Assembly (NCBI RefSeq): GCF_030269445.1
Contig: NZ_BSTJ01000001.1
Coordinates: 1,761,898-1,825,897 of the forward strand
DNA from: Actinoallomurus iriomotensis
Lineage (GTDB): Bacteria; Actinomycetota; Actinomycetes; Streptosporangiales; Streptosporangiaceae
Direction: 5' to 3'
DNA length: 64,000 nt
The notes under the pieces are model-generated. The model saw only the letters and a program-made list of their open reading frames with translations, had not been told where the DNA came from and did not search any database. Below, in pieces: positions 1 to 8,778 of the stretch. A program made the translations under genes and the position numbers. Position 1 is the stretch's first letter; each line of letters starts with the position of its first letter.

Positions 1-1373
1 CCGGGCGGCTGTCCGACGGCACGCCCTGGCCGGTGCCGGTGACGCTCGCCGTCCCCGAGGACCTGGTGAAGGAAGAACGCCTGATCCTGACCGATCCCGA
101 AGGCGTGCCGCTCGCGGTGCTGACCGCGGCCGAGGCGTGGAAGGAACCCGCGCCCGCGCCGGACGCCCTGGCCGACGCCGACCCGCTGCGCGAGCCGGCC
201 CCCTCGGGATGGCGGATGGCCGGACCGGTCACGCCGCTGCGCACACCCGAGCACGGCCCGTTCCGCGGGCTCCGCGTACCGCCGGACGAGGTGCGCCTGG
301 AGCTGGCGGGCGCCCCGGCCCTCGCCGTCGCGACGCGCACGCCGCTGCACCGGCGTCAGCTCGGACAGTTGCGCCAGCTCGCCGAGAAGCTCGGCGCGCG
401 GGTCCTCGTCCTGCCGCTCCTGGGCGAGGGCGGCCACGACGCGCTCGTGCGCGCGGTGCTGAGCGTGCGCCGCGACCTGCCGGGCGACGCGCTGGTCGTG
501 CCCGTGCCGCTGGCCGAACGCCACGGACGCGAGCTGCTGCTCACCGCGCACGTCGCCGCCGCGTACGGCGCGACGCATCTGTTCGCGCCGTCGTTCACCG
601 CGGCCGACGAGGAGGCGGCGCCGCTGACGCTCGCCGCTCCGGAGCCGTGGGCGTTCGACGAGAGCCTCGACGTGTGGCGGCCGACCGCCAAGATCGAGCC
701 TGATGACGTGCGCGACGAGCCGACCGACGAGGAGTTGGCCGACCTGCTCGACCGCGGCGAGGAGATCCCCGAGTGGTTCACCACGCCCGCGGTGGCCGAG
801 GAGCTGCGGCGCGCCCACCCGCCGCGGCACCGGCGGGGCGTGACGGTGTTCTTCACGGGCCTGTCCGGCTCGGGCAAGTCGACGCTCGCGCGCGGCCTGT
901 CCGACATGCTGGTCGAGCGCGGCGGCCGTACGGTGACGCTGCTGGACGGCGACGTCGTCCGCCGGCTGCTGTCGGCCGGCCTGACGTTCTCCCGCGAGGA
1001 CCGCGACCTCAACATCCGCCGCATCGGGTACGTCGCGGCCGAGATCACCCGCCATGGCGGGGTGGCCGTCTGCGCCCCGATCGCCCCGTACGCCGCCACC
1101 CGCGCGGAGGTGCGCCGCATGGTGGAGGCGGCCGGCGACTTCGTCCTCGTCCACGTGTCCACGCCGCTGGCCGAGTGCGAGCGCCGTGACCGCAAGGGCC
1201 TGTACGCCAAGGCGCGGGCCGGCGTCATCCCGGAGTTCACCGGCATCTCCGACCCGTACGAAGCGCCGGAGGACGCGGACCTGACGATCGACACGTCCGG
1301 CCTGTCCCCGCACGACGCCGTGACGCGGGTCTTCGACCACCTCGTCGCCGGAGACTGGGTCCGCACCGGCTGA
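1..1373 (+). CDS. cysC: APS kinase with degenerate N-terminal ATP-sulfurylase domain (5' partial)
   Basis: Adenylyl-sulfate kinase: phosphorylates APS with ATP to make PAPS, the sulfuryl donor for sulfotransferases; cytoplasmic. The frame is open from base 3 and reads GRLSDGTPWP ahead of the first GTG at 33, so the gene starts upstream of the window. Roughly residues 60-200 resemble an ATP-sulfurylase fold, but the QxRNxxHxxH signature reads ATRTPLHRRQ (330-359) and no GRDHAG element is visible, so this half is probably not catalytic. The C-terminal ~180 residues are a complete APS kinase with P-loop GLSGSGKST (858-884), DLNIRRIG and PEFTGISDPYE. Separate cysD/cysN at 27758-29958 could supply APS. 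A putative sulfur exporter follows 105 bp downstream. Confidence 0.9.
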   Translation, partial: GRLSDGTPWPVPVTLAVPEDLVKEERLILTDPEGVPLAVLTAAEAWKEPAPAPDALADADPLREPAPSGWRMAGPVTPLRTPEHGPFRGLRVPPDEVRLELAGAPALAVATRTPLHRRQLGQLRQLAEKLGARVLVLPLLGEGGHDALVRAVLSVRRDLPGDALVVPVPLAERHGRELLLTAHVAAAYGATHLFAPSFTAADEEAAPLTLAAPEPWAFDESLDVWRPTAKIEPDDVRDEPTDEELADLLDRGEEIPEWFTTPAVAEELRRAHPPRHRRGVTVFFTGLSGSGKSTLARGLSDMLVERGGRTVTLLDGDVVRRLLSAGLTFSREDRDLNIRRIGYVAAEITRHGGVAVCAPIAPYAATRAEVRRMVEAAGDFVLVHVSTPLAECERRDRKGLYAKARAGVIPEFTGISDPYEAPEDADLTIDTSGLSPHDAVTRVFDHLVAGDWVRTG

Positions 1374-1478
1374 GCCGAAAAGCCGGGCCGACAGGTCCGT
1401 TTACCACCACTCTGGTGGTCATTGTCCGCCGGAAGGTACGCTGGGGCGAGTTGCCTAGTTTGCCGGTAGGACATACAG

Positions 1479-2420
1479 ATGCACTTCGACTTCACGATGG
1501 CGGCGGGGGCGCTCCTCGTGTCGGTCATCGTCGGCCTGACCGGCATGGGCGGCGGCGCCCTGATGACGCCGATGCTCACCGTGCTCTTCGGCGTTCCACC
1601 GCTCACCGCCGTCTCCAGCGACCTCGTCGCCGCGGCGATCATGAAGCCGGTGGGCAGCCTCGTGCACCTGCGTCACGGCACCGTCAACCTCCGCCTCGTC
1701 GGCTGGCTCTGCGCGGGCTCGGTGCCCTCCGCCTTCTGCGGCGTGCTCATCGCCCGCGCCCTCGGGGACGGCAGCGGGGTGCAGGACGTGATCGGCAAGG
1801 CGATGGGCGTGGCCCTCCTCATGGCCGCCGCCGGCCTGGCCATCCGCGGGTACCTCGCGATGAAGGACCGGGCCTCCCGCCGCCCCGACCGCCGTACGGC
1901 CGCTCCCGGCTCACCGGCCTCCGAGCCCCCGCCCGTCATCGCCGTACGGCCGGTCCCCACAGTGATCGTCGGGATCGTCGGCGGCCTGAGCGTGGGCATG
2001 ACCTCGGTCGGCTCCGGATCGCTCATCATCGTGACGCTGCTCGCGCTCTATCCCACCCTGAAGGCCAACCACCTCGTCGGCACGGACCTGCTGCAGGCGG
2101 TGCCGCTGGTGTGGGCCGCCGCGCTCGGGCACATCTTCTTCGGGGACTTCCACCTCGCGGTCACCGTCGCGTTGCTGGCCGGGTCGATCCCCGGTGTGAT
2201 CATCGGCTCGCTGATCTCCGCACGCGCGCCGGGCGGGCTGATCCGGCGCGTCCTGGCGTTCGTGCTGCTGGCGTCGGCACTGAAGATGTTCGGCATCGGC
2301 AACGCCGCGATGTTGTGGATCCTCCTCGCCGTGCTGGTCGGCGCGGCGGCCCTGTGGATGCTGCTGCGGGCCGCCCACGGCCTGCGCCCGATCGCGATCT
2401 TCGACCGCCAGCGCGGCTGA
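1479..2420 (+). CDS. TauE/SafE-family sulfite/anion exporter
   Basis: Integral membrane protein of 313 residues, the usual TauE/SafE (DUF81) length. It begins with the hallmark GLTGMGGGALMTPML and a second, related half starts near GIVGGLSVGMTSVGSGSL, giving the internal pseudo-repeat typical of the family. About eight hydrophobic segments are visible, with a polar Arg/Pro-rich loop in the middle (KDRASRRPDRR). Family members export sulfite, sulfoacetate or other organosulfur anions; the substrate here is inferred only from the adjacent APS kinase. The ATG at 1479 follows a weak purine stretch (gtagga). It may be cotranscribed with cysC, but the 105-bp gap leaves room for its own promoter. 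Confidence 0.85.
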   Translation: MHFDFTMAAGALLVSVIVGLTGMGGGALMTPMLTVLFGVPPLTAVSSDLVAAAIMKPVGSLVHLRHGTVNLRLVGWLCAGSVPSAFCGVLIARALGDGSGVQDVIGKAMGVALLMAAAGLAIRGYLAMKDRASRRPDRRTAAPGSPASEPPPVIAVRPVPTVIVGIVGGLSVGMTSVGSGSLIIVTLLALYPTLKANHLVGTDLLQAVPLVWAAALGHIFFGDFHLAVTVALLAGSIPGVIIGSLISARAPGGLIRRVLAFVLLASALKMFGIGNAAMLWILLAVLVGAAALWMLLRAAHGLRPIAIFDRQRG

Positions 2421-2600
2421 TTTCAGGCGGCTGATTCGGAAGGGAATGCGGCCCGGCGCCGCCTATTTCCCGTACTTCCGGGCAAGCGCGGCGATCAACG
2501 GCAACAATGATGTCTCGATCAACACCGAGCCACGGATCCCCGCCAGAGGCCTGTGATAGACAAGCTCGGTTCACGGGTGAAGAAAATTGGGAGCAAAACC

Positions 2601-3860
2601 ATGCGCCGACGCGTGCTCAGTGTGGCGATAGCCACCGCAGCCGCCACCGCAGGGGCCGCCGTTCCCGCGGCCCAGGCCGATATCGCGCAAAGCGCGGTTG
2701 TGTCGCAGAACCCGGTCAACACGACGCCGAACGTCACCGACGGCACGGTTCGCGCCATCGCCGTCGTGGGTTCGAAGGTCGTCGTCGCCGGTAACTTCGA
2801 CCACGTCAAGAACGCCGGGTCGAGCACGAGCATCTCGCGGCACAACATCTTCGCCTTCGACGCCAAGACCGGAAAGGTCGACACGAAGTTCGTGCCGAAG
2901 GTCGACGGCACCGTGTACGCCCTGCAGGCGGGCACGTCGAACACCGTGTACGTCGGCGGCTCGTTCACCAACACCAACGGCGTCGGGCTCGGCTCGCTGA
3001 CCAAGCTCAGCGTCACCACCGGCAAGGCCGTCTCCGGCTTCAACCCGCGCGTCGGCCACGGGCTCATCTTCACGATGATCCGGCGCGGCAGCCACGTCTA
3101 CATCGGCGGTGAGTTCACCACCATCGCCGGCAAGACCCACGCGCCCCTGGCCCGGGTGGACGCCACGACCGGCAAGGACGCCGGTCTCAACCTGTCCGTC
3201 ACGACGCCGCGCTCGGGCGCGCTGAAGGTCTACCGGATGGCGGTCGACCCGGCCGACAAGCACCTCGTCATCGACGGCACCTTCACCCAGGTCGCTGGCA
3301 AGCGCCGCTACCAGATCGCGATGATCGACACCTCGGGCACGCCGGCGCTGTCCTCCTGGGCGACCGAGCGGTACGCCACGCCGTGCAGCTCGTCGTTCGA
3401 CACCTACATGCGCGGCATCGACTTCGCCCCCGACGGCTCCTACTTCGTGGTCGTCACGACCGGCGCGCCCCACGGCACCAGCCAGCTGTGCGACTCGGCG
3501 GCCCGCTGGGAGACGAGCAAGACCGGCGCGGGCCAGAACCCGACCTGGGTGAACTGGACCGGCGGCGACACGCTCCTGTCCGTCTCGGTGACCGGCAAGG
3601 CGATCTACGTCGGCGGCCACCAGCGCTGGATGGACAACCCGCAGGGTCACGACAGCGCCGGCCCCGGCGCCGTGTCCCGCCCGGGCATCGCGGCGCTGAA
3701 CCCGAGCGGCGGCAAGGCCCTGTCCTGGAACCCGACCCGCACCCGCGGCCACGGCGTCGAGGCCCTCGTCGCCACCTCCAGCGGCCTGTACGTCGGCAGC
3801 GACACCGACGAGCTGGGCCACGAGTACCACGGTCGCATCGGGGAGTTCCCGCTGTCGTAA
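2601..3860 (+). CDS. Secreted beta-propeller protein (paralogue A)
   Basis: Secreted protein of 419 residues with a twin-Arg-like/Sec signal (MRRRVLSVAIATAAATAG, then an Ala-rich stretch ending AQA). The ATG at 2601 is preferred over an in-frame GTG at 2553 because GGGAG lies 8 bases before it and the signal peptide then starts cleanly. The mature part is a run of blades with recurring GGxFT, VGGEFT and VAGNFD elements and FDAKTGKVD-type strands, resembling delta-60/PQQ-like propellers. It is clearly related along its length to the first half of the protein encoded at 5801-8605: both contain SFDxYMR and a CDSxARWET block. No catalytic motif is recognised. It faces the exopolysaccharide locus, so a cell-surface or matrix role is a guess. 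Confidence 0.8.
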   Translation: MRRRVLSVAIATAAATAGAAVPAAQADIAQSAVVSQNPVNTTPNVTDGTVRAIAVVGSKVVVAGNFDHVKNAGSSTSISRHNIFAFDAKTGKVDTKFVPKVDGTVYALQAGTSNTVYVGGSFTNTNGVGLGSLTKLSVTTGKAVSGFNPRVGHGLIFTMIRRGSHVYIGGEFTTIAGKTHAPLARVDATTGKDAGLNLSVTTPRSGALKVYRMAVDPADKHLVIDGTFTQVAGKRRYQIAMIDTSGTPALSSWATERYATPCSSSFDTYMRGIDFAPDGSYFVVVTTGAPHGTSQLCDSAARWETSKTGAGQNPTWVNWTGGDTLLSVSVTGKAIYVGGHQRWMDNPQGHDSAGPGAVSRPGIAALNPSGGKALSWNPTRTRGHGVEALVATSSGLYVGSDTDELGHEYHGRIGEFPLS

Positions 3861-3881
3861 CCGCTCTTTGCGCGACACCGG

Positions 3882-3920
3882 CGACGCCGCCGGACCTGAC
3901 GACAAGGTCCGGCGGCGTCG
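3882..3920. terminator. Bidirectional hairpin between convergent genes
   Basis: A perfect 15-bp inverted repeat (3883-3897 with 3905-3919) with a 7-base loop, extendable by one more C-G pair. It lies between the stops of the propeller gene (+, 3860) and the CU044_5270 gene (-, 3938). There is no clear U-run, which is common for actinobacterial terminators. Confidence 0.75.
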
Positions 3921-3937
3921 TCGTGTTCCCGGGCGGT

Positions 3938-5008
3938 TCAGGACTTCGGGCGCTCGCCGGCGTGGTCCACGATCCCCGCCGCCAGCTGGACGGTCTCGGT
4001 GTACTCCTGCCGGGCCTGGGCGCTCGTGGGCGACACGAGCACCCGCGGAGGCGTCCGCCCGGCACCGGGCGGCGCCTCGTTCGGATCCGCCGTCCAGACG
4101 AGCCGCTCGCCCCGGTACTCGTACGTGCGCGGGTCCAGGAGAATCTGCTCGCTCTGGAAGTCCCGTGGATAGGCCTCGGCCACCGCGAGGACGCGCCGAC
4201 CCGCCAGGTCGGCCACGTCGCGCCGGACGACGACGTGCGGAAGCGTCGCCAGCACCCGGTAGAACGCCGCCTGCAACCTCGGCGGAAGCGCCACGTCGCG
4301 CAGCAGCTTGTCGGCCATCGAGAAGACGCACCCGGTGGGGTCCGCCGTGGACGGAGTGTGCGGGCAGAGCTTCTTCACGAGCTTGCCGGGATCGGTGGGC
4401 AGGACGGCGAGGCGGGCGTAGTCCTCGATCGGTGTCGTCTCGTCCGCGTCGTGATCGAGGTTCGCGACGTGCAGCCGGTGGCGGTCATCGTCGACCATGT
4501 TGTCGCCCCGGTACGCCTCGCGGGCGCCGTCGAACCGAGTCCAGACCTCCGTGACCATCGCCCTGCCGCCACCCGCGACCCGCACGCTGCCCTCCGCGCC
4601 GCGGTCCACACTGGAGTAGCTCATCTTCTTCACGTAGGCCCACTGGTCGGGACGCGGACGTACCGCGGCCCGTGTCTCGACGGCGTCCGCGGCGAGAGAC
4701 AGCACCTGGGCGGCGTTGACGGGTGTCCCGGCCGTGGCCGATCCCGGCCGTGGCACGGCACCGGCCCCGTCGTGCGTGACGGCCTGCCGGACGACGGCGG
4801 CCGCGACGACCGCGACGACCAGACCGGCCGCGACGCCCGCCAGGCCCCACGGCCGCCGGATGGCGGGCACCGCCCGGCGCCGGGAGCCCGGATCGGCGGC
4901 GGCGATCAGCGCGGCGCGGGCCTTCTCCCGTGCCGGTTCCGGATACGAGGGCACGTCGGGGCGTGCCGTACGCAGCAGTTCGAGTTCGTCCATGTCCCGC
5001 CCCTTCAT
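3938..5008 (-). CDS. CU044_5270 family membrane protein (ECF partner)
   Basis: Protein of 356 residues with a short cytoplasmic N-terminus (MDELELLRTARPDVPSYPEP), one transmembrane helix (GLAGVAAGLVVAVVAAAVV, about residues 80-98) and a large extracytoplasmic domain. It matches the actinobacterial CU044_5270 family, which is routinely encoded next to an ECF sigma factor and may act as its membrane partner or anti-sigma; the function is not proven. The start at 5008 makes an ATGA overlap with the upstream sigma gene, so translation is likely coupled; a second ATG at 4993 (MDELEL) is possible. A paralogous pair lies at 61092-62842. Confidence 0.8.
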   Translation of the reverse strand: MKGRDMDELELLRTARPDVPSYPEPAREKARAALIAAADPGSRRRAVPAIRRPWGLAGVAAGLVVAVVAAAVVRQAVTHDGAGAVPRPGSATAGTPVNAAQVLSLAADAVETRAAVRPRPDQWAYVKKMSYSSVDRGAEGSVRVAGGGRAMVTEVWTRFDGAREAYRGDNMVDDDRHRLHVANLDHDADETTPIEDYARLAVLPTDPGKLVKKLCPHTPSTADPTGCVFSMADKLLRDVALPPRLQAAFYRVLATLPHVVVRRDVADLAGRRVLAVAEAYPRDFQSEQILLDPRTYEYRGERLVWTADPNEAPPGAGRTPPRVLVSPTSAQARQEYTETVQLAAGIVDHAGERPKS

Positions 5009-5586
5009 GCCGGTGACCTCTCGCCGATGGTCAGCGGATCGGCGCCGCCCAGTGCCTTGCGCGCCTTCCGCCGGGCACGGTGCAACCGTGAGCGCACCGT
5101 GCCGACCGGCACGTCCAGCGCCTCGGCCGCCTCCTCGTACGTCAGGTCCGCCCAGGCGATCAGCAACAGCAGGTCGCGTTCGCCGGCGGACAGCCGGCCG
5201 AGCATCCCGGCCAGCCGCCCGCCGAGCCGCTGGGCGCTCACCCGCCCGGCCGCCAGTTCCTCGAACGGCTCGGCCGCGGTCGTGGTGTCGAGACGGCCGA
5301 GCGCCCGCCGGCGCCGTGCCTCGGCGCGGCGATGCTCGCCGATGGTCCTCGTCGCGATGCCGTACAGCCACGGCCGCGCGTCGTCGCGTTCCCCGGAGAA
5401 CCGGTCGCGTTTGCGGAACGCCGTGAGGAACGTCTCCGCCGTCGCGTCCTCGGCGACGTCCGGGCCCACCCGGCGCGCCAGATAGCGGAAGATCTCCGCG
5501 GAGTGCCGGTCGAACAGCGCGGCGAAGCACTCGGGTTCGCCAAGCGACCGTTCGATGAGCACGCGGTCGGAGAGTGGCTCGGTCAC
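5005..5586 (-). CDS. ECF-type RNA polymerase sigma factor
   Basis: Sigma-70 family ECF factor of 193 residues. Region 2 is visible as CFAALFDRHSAEIFRYLARR with DVAEDATAETFLTAF and the PWLYGIATRTIGEHRR segment. Region 4 near the C-terminus reads LTYEEAAEALDVPVGTVRSR, the promoter -35 binding helix-turn-helix. The GTG start at 5586 is the first in frame with region 2 intact; no strong ribosome binding site is seen. The next gene overlaps its stop by 4 bases (ATGA), giving a sigma/membrane-protein module transcribed leftward. Its regulon is unknown, but two secreted propeller genes flank the module. Confidence 0.9.
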   Translation of the reverse strand: MTEPLSDRVLIERSLGEPECFAALFDRHSAEIFRYLARRVGPDVAEDATAETFLTAFRKRDRFSGERDDARPWLYGIATRTIGEHRRAEARRRRALGRLDTTTAAEPFEELAAGRVSAQRLGGRLAGMLGRLSAGERDLLLLIAWADLTYEEAAEALDVPVGTVRSRLHRARRKARKALGGADPLTIGERSPA

Positions 5587-5742
5587 GGCATCACCCGGCG
5601 GCAGGCTAGGCGTGGCGGGCGGGGGGACGAACGTCCATGGGGTTCCTCTCGGCGCGGGGCGCGGTCACTCCTACTCGGCCGATCTCCCACGGACGGTTCC
5701 CGGATCCGGTGGACTGTTTCCGCGGCCGTCGCCCGGACACGC

Positions 5743-5785
5743 GGCGGGGCCGGGCGGTGGAGGTGCTCCGCCGCCCGGCCCCGCC
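5743..5785 (-). terminator. GC-rich hairpin terminator for the PKD propeller gene
   Basis: A perfect 15-bp inverted repeat (5743-5757 with 5771-5785) with a 13-base loop, placed 16 bp beyond the stop of the leftward gene at 5801. There is no T-run, but the stem is very GC-rich and isolated between two leftward units. Confidence 0.7.
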
Positions 5786-5800
5786 GGTCGAATCCTCCGG

Positions 5801-8605
5801 CTACTGGTCGGCGGCCAGGACGATCGTCCAGGTGACCGCCCGGCTGGCCGCGTCCGTCGTCGCGGTCAGGCCGCCGTACGTGCCGGTCGGCACCGTCCCG
5901 CCGCTGTCGGCGGCCAGGGACGTGACCCGGCCGCTGCCGCTGCCGAGCGAGGTGCCCCGGCTCGTCACACCGCTCGGGGCCGTCCAGGCCGTCGTCGTCG
6001 ACGACTTGTCCGACCACAGCGTCACCGCCCAGCTTCCCGCCGCCGACACGGTCGCGTTCGGCGAGGTGTGCGACGTCGTGCTCGCCGGGTCGGCGGTGTT
6101 GGTGGCGGCCGCGACCGGCGCCGTCGGGTTCGTGCCCCGGTAGGCGAGGACGCGCAGGTTGGCCTTCGCGTAGTCGCTCAGGCCGACCGACACCGTCTGC
6201 CCGGCGTCGCTCGCCGTGGCGACCTTCTGCCAGACCGTCGAGACGGCCGTGCCGACGGTCTGGGATCCGACCTGCTGCCAGCCGGACGGCGGCGTGACGG
6301 TCTTGGTCGTGTCGTTGTCGGTGAAGGCGAGCAGCAGCCCGTCTCCGGCCCGCACCGACGACGGGATCGTCACCGTCGCGTTCGTCGTGTTGGCGTTGTA
6401 GACGTCGGTGCCGACGTAGTCGATGTTCGCCGCGTTCGTCTGCACCTGCTGCGACGCCGCGTCCGTGCCGCCGCGGTCGTCGGTGACGGTCAGCTTGACC
6501 GTGTAGTCGCCGGCCGCGGCGTACGTGTGCTGCGGCGTCGCGCCCGTGCCGGTGGAGCCGTCACCGAAGTCCCAGGAGTACGACGCGATGGAACCGTCCG
6601 GGTCGGACGATCCCGAACCGTCGAAGGAGCAGGCGAGGTGGTCGCAGTTGGAGGTGAACGTCGCGGACGGCAGGCTGTTGGGCTTGCCCGCGTACAGGAA
6701 CACGCCCTGTCCGCGCCAGTCGCCGCCGTCCACGACCGTGGGAGTGCCGGAGGGCACGCCGCCGGTGAAGTCCAGGCTCCGCAGCTTCCCGTCCGTGGTG
6801 CTGACGTAGTAGAGCCTGCCGCCCGCGGTGAACATGCCGCCGACCGTGCTCCAGTCGACGCCGGTCAGGTTGCCGGTGGCGGTGGACTCCAGCGCCGCGA
6901 CGACGCCGCTCTCGGGGTTGAAGCCGCGGTAGTACAGCGCCGAGGTGCCCTTGGTGTAGTAGATCCGGCCGTTCGCGTAGAACATGCCCTTGATCGACTG
7001 AACCTCGGTGTGCCAGTCGCTCTCGCTGACCAGCGCGTCCGCGCCGTCGACGGTGCTCGCCGAGCCGAACGTCTTCCCGTCGAAGCTCCGCCGCGACAGG
7101 CTCCCGTCCGAGGCTCCGGTGTAGAGATCGTCGTTGATCATGAACGCGCCGCGCACCGTCCGCCAGTCGATCCCGCCGGTGTCATCGCTGGTGACCGACC
7201 CGGCGGTGGTGCCGTCGAAGGAGCGATGCGACAGGCTGTTCACCGTGGCCGTGCCGCCGGTGTAGACGTCGCCCGGCAGCGTGCCGGTGTTCTGCGTGGG
7301 CAGCGTCTTTCCGCCCGCCGTGGGGAACAGGGCGAGCTTCTGGTGGGTCTCGCCGCCGGTCTCGTCGGTGTCGCTGGCCATCCACAGGCCCTGCTGCGTG
7401 GCCAGCAGGTCGAAGACGCCCACGCCGCGGGTACGCCCGGGGTTCCACTGGAACGGCATGCCGTTCGCCGGGTCGAGCGCGGCGATGCCGGACCGCTCGA
7501 CGGCGCCCCGGCCCGCCGCGTCCGAGCCGTACGGGTTGTTCGACCAGCGGAAGTGCCCGCCCACGTAGACCGCCGAGCCGGTGATCTCCACGGCGTACGT
7601 CGTGTCGCCGCCGGTGTAGGTCACCCAGGTCGGCTGGAGGTTCGAGCCGGTGGCCGAGGTCTCCCAGCGCGCCTGGCTGTCGCACATCTTGGTCGTGCCG
7701 CCGGCGGCGCCGGTGGTGGAGACGACGAAGAACCTGCCGTCCGGTGAGATGTCGACGTCGCGCATGTACGAGTCGAACGAGGCGGAGCAGGCGGCGGCGT
7801 ATCGGCTGGTCTGCCAGTCGGCGAGCGTCGCGGAGGTCCCGCTCAGGTCGAGCATGACGATCTGTGGCCGGGACTGGCCGCCGACGGAGGTGAAGTTACC
7901 GACCGCGATGAGCTTCGAGCCGTCCGGTGTGACGTCCATCTTGTAGACGAGCGTGGTGCCGCCGTTCTGGGTGCCGCTGAACGACAGGCTCTGGAAGGCG
8001 TCCCGGCGCCCCGTGTCCGGGTTGAGCGCGGCCAGGGCGTTCTGGGCGGCCCCGTCGACCAGGTCGAAGTTGCCGCCGACCCACAGCCGTCCGCCGGCCA
8101 GCCGCAGGTCCTTGACCCGGGCGTCCAGGTTGGGCGTGAAGCCGGGCACGGGCTGGCCGGTGTCGACGTCGAGCCGCGCCAGGACCTTCTGCGCGACGCC
8201 GTCGATGTGGGTGAACATCCCGCCGAGGTAGATGGACTTGCCGTCGGCGGCGGGCAGCAGGACGGTCACCTCGCCGTCCGCGGACGGTTTGAAGCTGTCG
8301 TCGATCTTGCCGGTCGTCGCGTCGAAGGCGAGCACCCGGTCGCGGGTGATCACCGTGTCCGAGCCGGCCTCCTTGACCTGGGTGAAGTTGCCGCCGATGA
8401 AGATCCGGCTGCCGATCTGCACGACGGACTGGACGTCGCCGTCGACGAGGTTGGGTGTGAAGTTCGCCGGGTCGGCGCTGACGATGCCGGTCTGCGGGCC
8501 GGTCTGCGGCGTGTCCGCCCGTGCGGGCGGGCCGGCCGTCGTCGTGACGAGACCGGCCGCCAGCAACAGAGCGGCCCCACTTGCGATGAAGGTGCGAAGG
8601 CGCAC
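5801..8605 (-). CDS. Secreted beta-propeller protein with PKD domain (paralogue B)
   Basis: Secreted protein of 934 residues. The start is set at the GTG at 8605 because GGAAGGGGAG lies just before it; an earlier GTG at 8632 would put that site inside the gene. A signal peptide (VRLRTFIASGAALLLAAGL, cut near ARA) precedes a propeller of about 430 residues related to the protein at 2601-3860 (GGNFTQV, SFDSYMRDV, CDSQARWET). A second set of repeats follows (HRSFDG, SRRSFDG, YYRGF), then a PKD domain (SFDGSGSSDPDGSIASYSWD, DFGDGSTGTG) and a C-terminal beta-rich domain. This architecture suits carbohydrate or matrix binding outside the cell. It is divergent from the GH26-like lipoprotein gene at 8779, which opens the polysaccharide locus. 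Confidence 0.82.
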   Translation of the reverse strand: MRLRTFIASGAALLLAAGLVTTTAGPPARADTPQTGPQTGIVSADPANFTPNLVDGDVQSVVQIGSRIFIGGNFTQVKEAGSDTVITRDRVLAFDATTGKIDDSFKPSADGEVTVLLPAADGKSIYLGGMFTHIDGVAQKVLARLDVDTGQPVPGFTPNLDARVKDLRLAGGRLWVGGNFDLVDGAAQNALAALNPDTGRRDAFQSLSFSGTQNGGTTLVYKMDVTPDGSKLIAVGNFTSVGGQSRPQIVMLDLSGTSATLADWQTSRYAAACSASFDSYMRDVDISPDGRFFVVSTTGAAGGTTKMCDSQARWETSATGSNLQPTWVTYTGGDTTYAVEITGSAVYVGGHFRWSNNPYGSDAAGRGAVERSGIAALDPANGMPFQWNPGRTRGVGVFDLLATQQGLWMASDTDETGGETHQKLALFPTAGGKTLPTQNTGTLPGDVYTGGTATVNSLSHRSFDGTTAGSVTSDDTGGIDWRTVRGAFMINDDLYTGASDGSLSRRSFDGKTFGSASTVDGADALVSESDWHTEVQSIKGMFYANGRIYYTKGTSALYYRGFNPESGVVAALESTATGNLTGVDWSTVGGMFTAGGRLYYVSTTDGKLRSLDFTGGVPSGTPTVVDGGDWRGQGVFLYAGKPNSLPSATFTSNCDHLACSFDGSGSSDPDGSIASYSWDFGDGSTGTGATPQHTYAAAGDYTVKLTVTDDRGGTDAASQQVQTNAANIDYVGTDVYNANTTNATVTIPSSVRAGDGLLLAFTDNDTTKTVTPPSGWQQVGSQTVGTAVSTVWQKVATASDAGQTVSVGLSDYAKANLRVLAYRGTNPTAPVAAATNTADPASTTSHTSPNATVSAAGSWAVTLWSDKSSTTTAWTAPSGVTSRGTSLGSGSGRVTSLAADSGGTVPTGTYGGLTATTDAASRAVTWTIVLAADQ

Positions 8606-8701
8606 GCGTTCTCCCCTTCCGCGCGCCCTCACCCGGCCCAGCGGGGGACGGCCGCCTGAGGGAGCTGATTCACGTGTGCGAGCAATGTAACCGTCACCAG
8701 G

Positions 8702-8717
8702 GACACCGTCTGGTGTC
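8702..8717. promoter_or_regulatory. Short inverted repeat in divergent intergenic region
   Basis: GACACC-gtct-GGTGTC, a perfect 6-bp inverted repeat between the divergent propeller B gene and the polysaccharide operon. It could be an operator, but a 6-bp arm can occur by chance. A TATAGT sequence at about 8774 might be a -10 box for the operon; no convincing -35 box was found. Confidence 0.25.
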
Positions 8718-8778
8718 AGATATCCGTTTCATACCTTCTGCTCCACGCGTTGAGGGGGGCTGGTTATAGTGCGCAGCC

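Noticed and set aside
356-1642. Long antisense frame of 428 codons opposite the APS kinase
   Set aside because: High-GC shadow: no family-like sequence, no ribosome binding site, and the opposite strand encodes a clear enzyme. The same holds for other very long frames such as 3383-5485, 5555-7747 and 57924-60056.
2421-2600. Possible cyclic-dinucleotide riboswitch upstream of the secreted propeller gene
   Set aside because: Only a weak imperfect hairpin is visible and no conserved ydaO or GEMM core could be matched.
8740-8778. Promoter for the polysaccharide operon (TATAGT near 8774)
   Set aside because: No acceptable -35 box at normal spacing; kept only as a remark in the intergenic feature.
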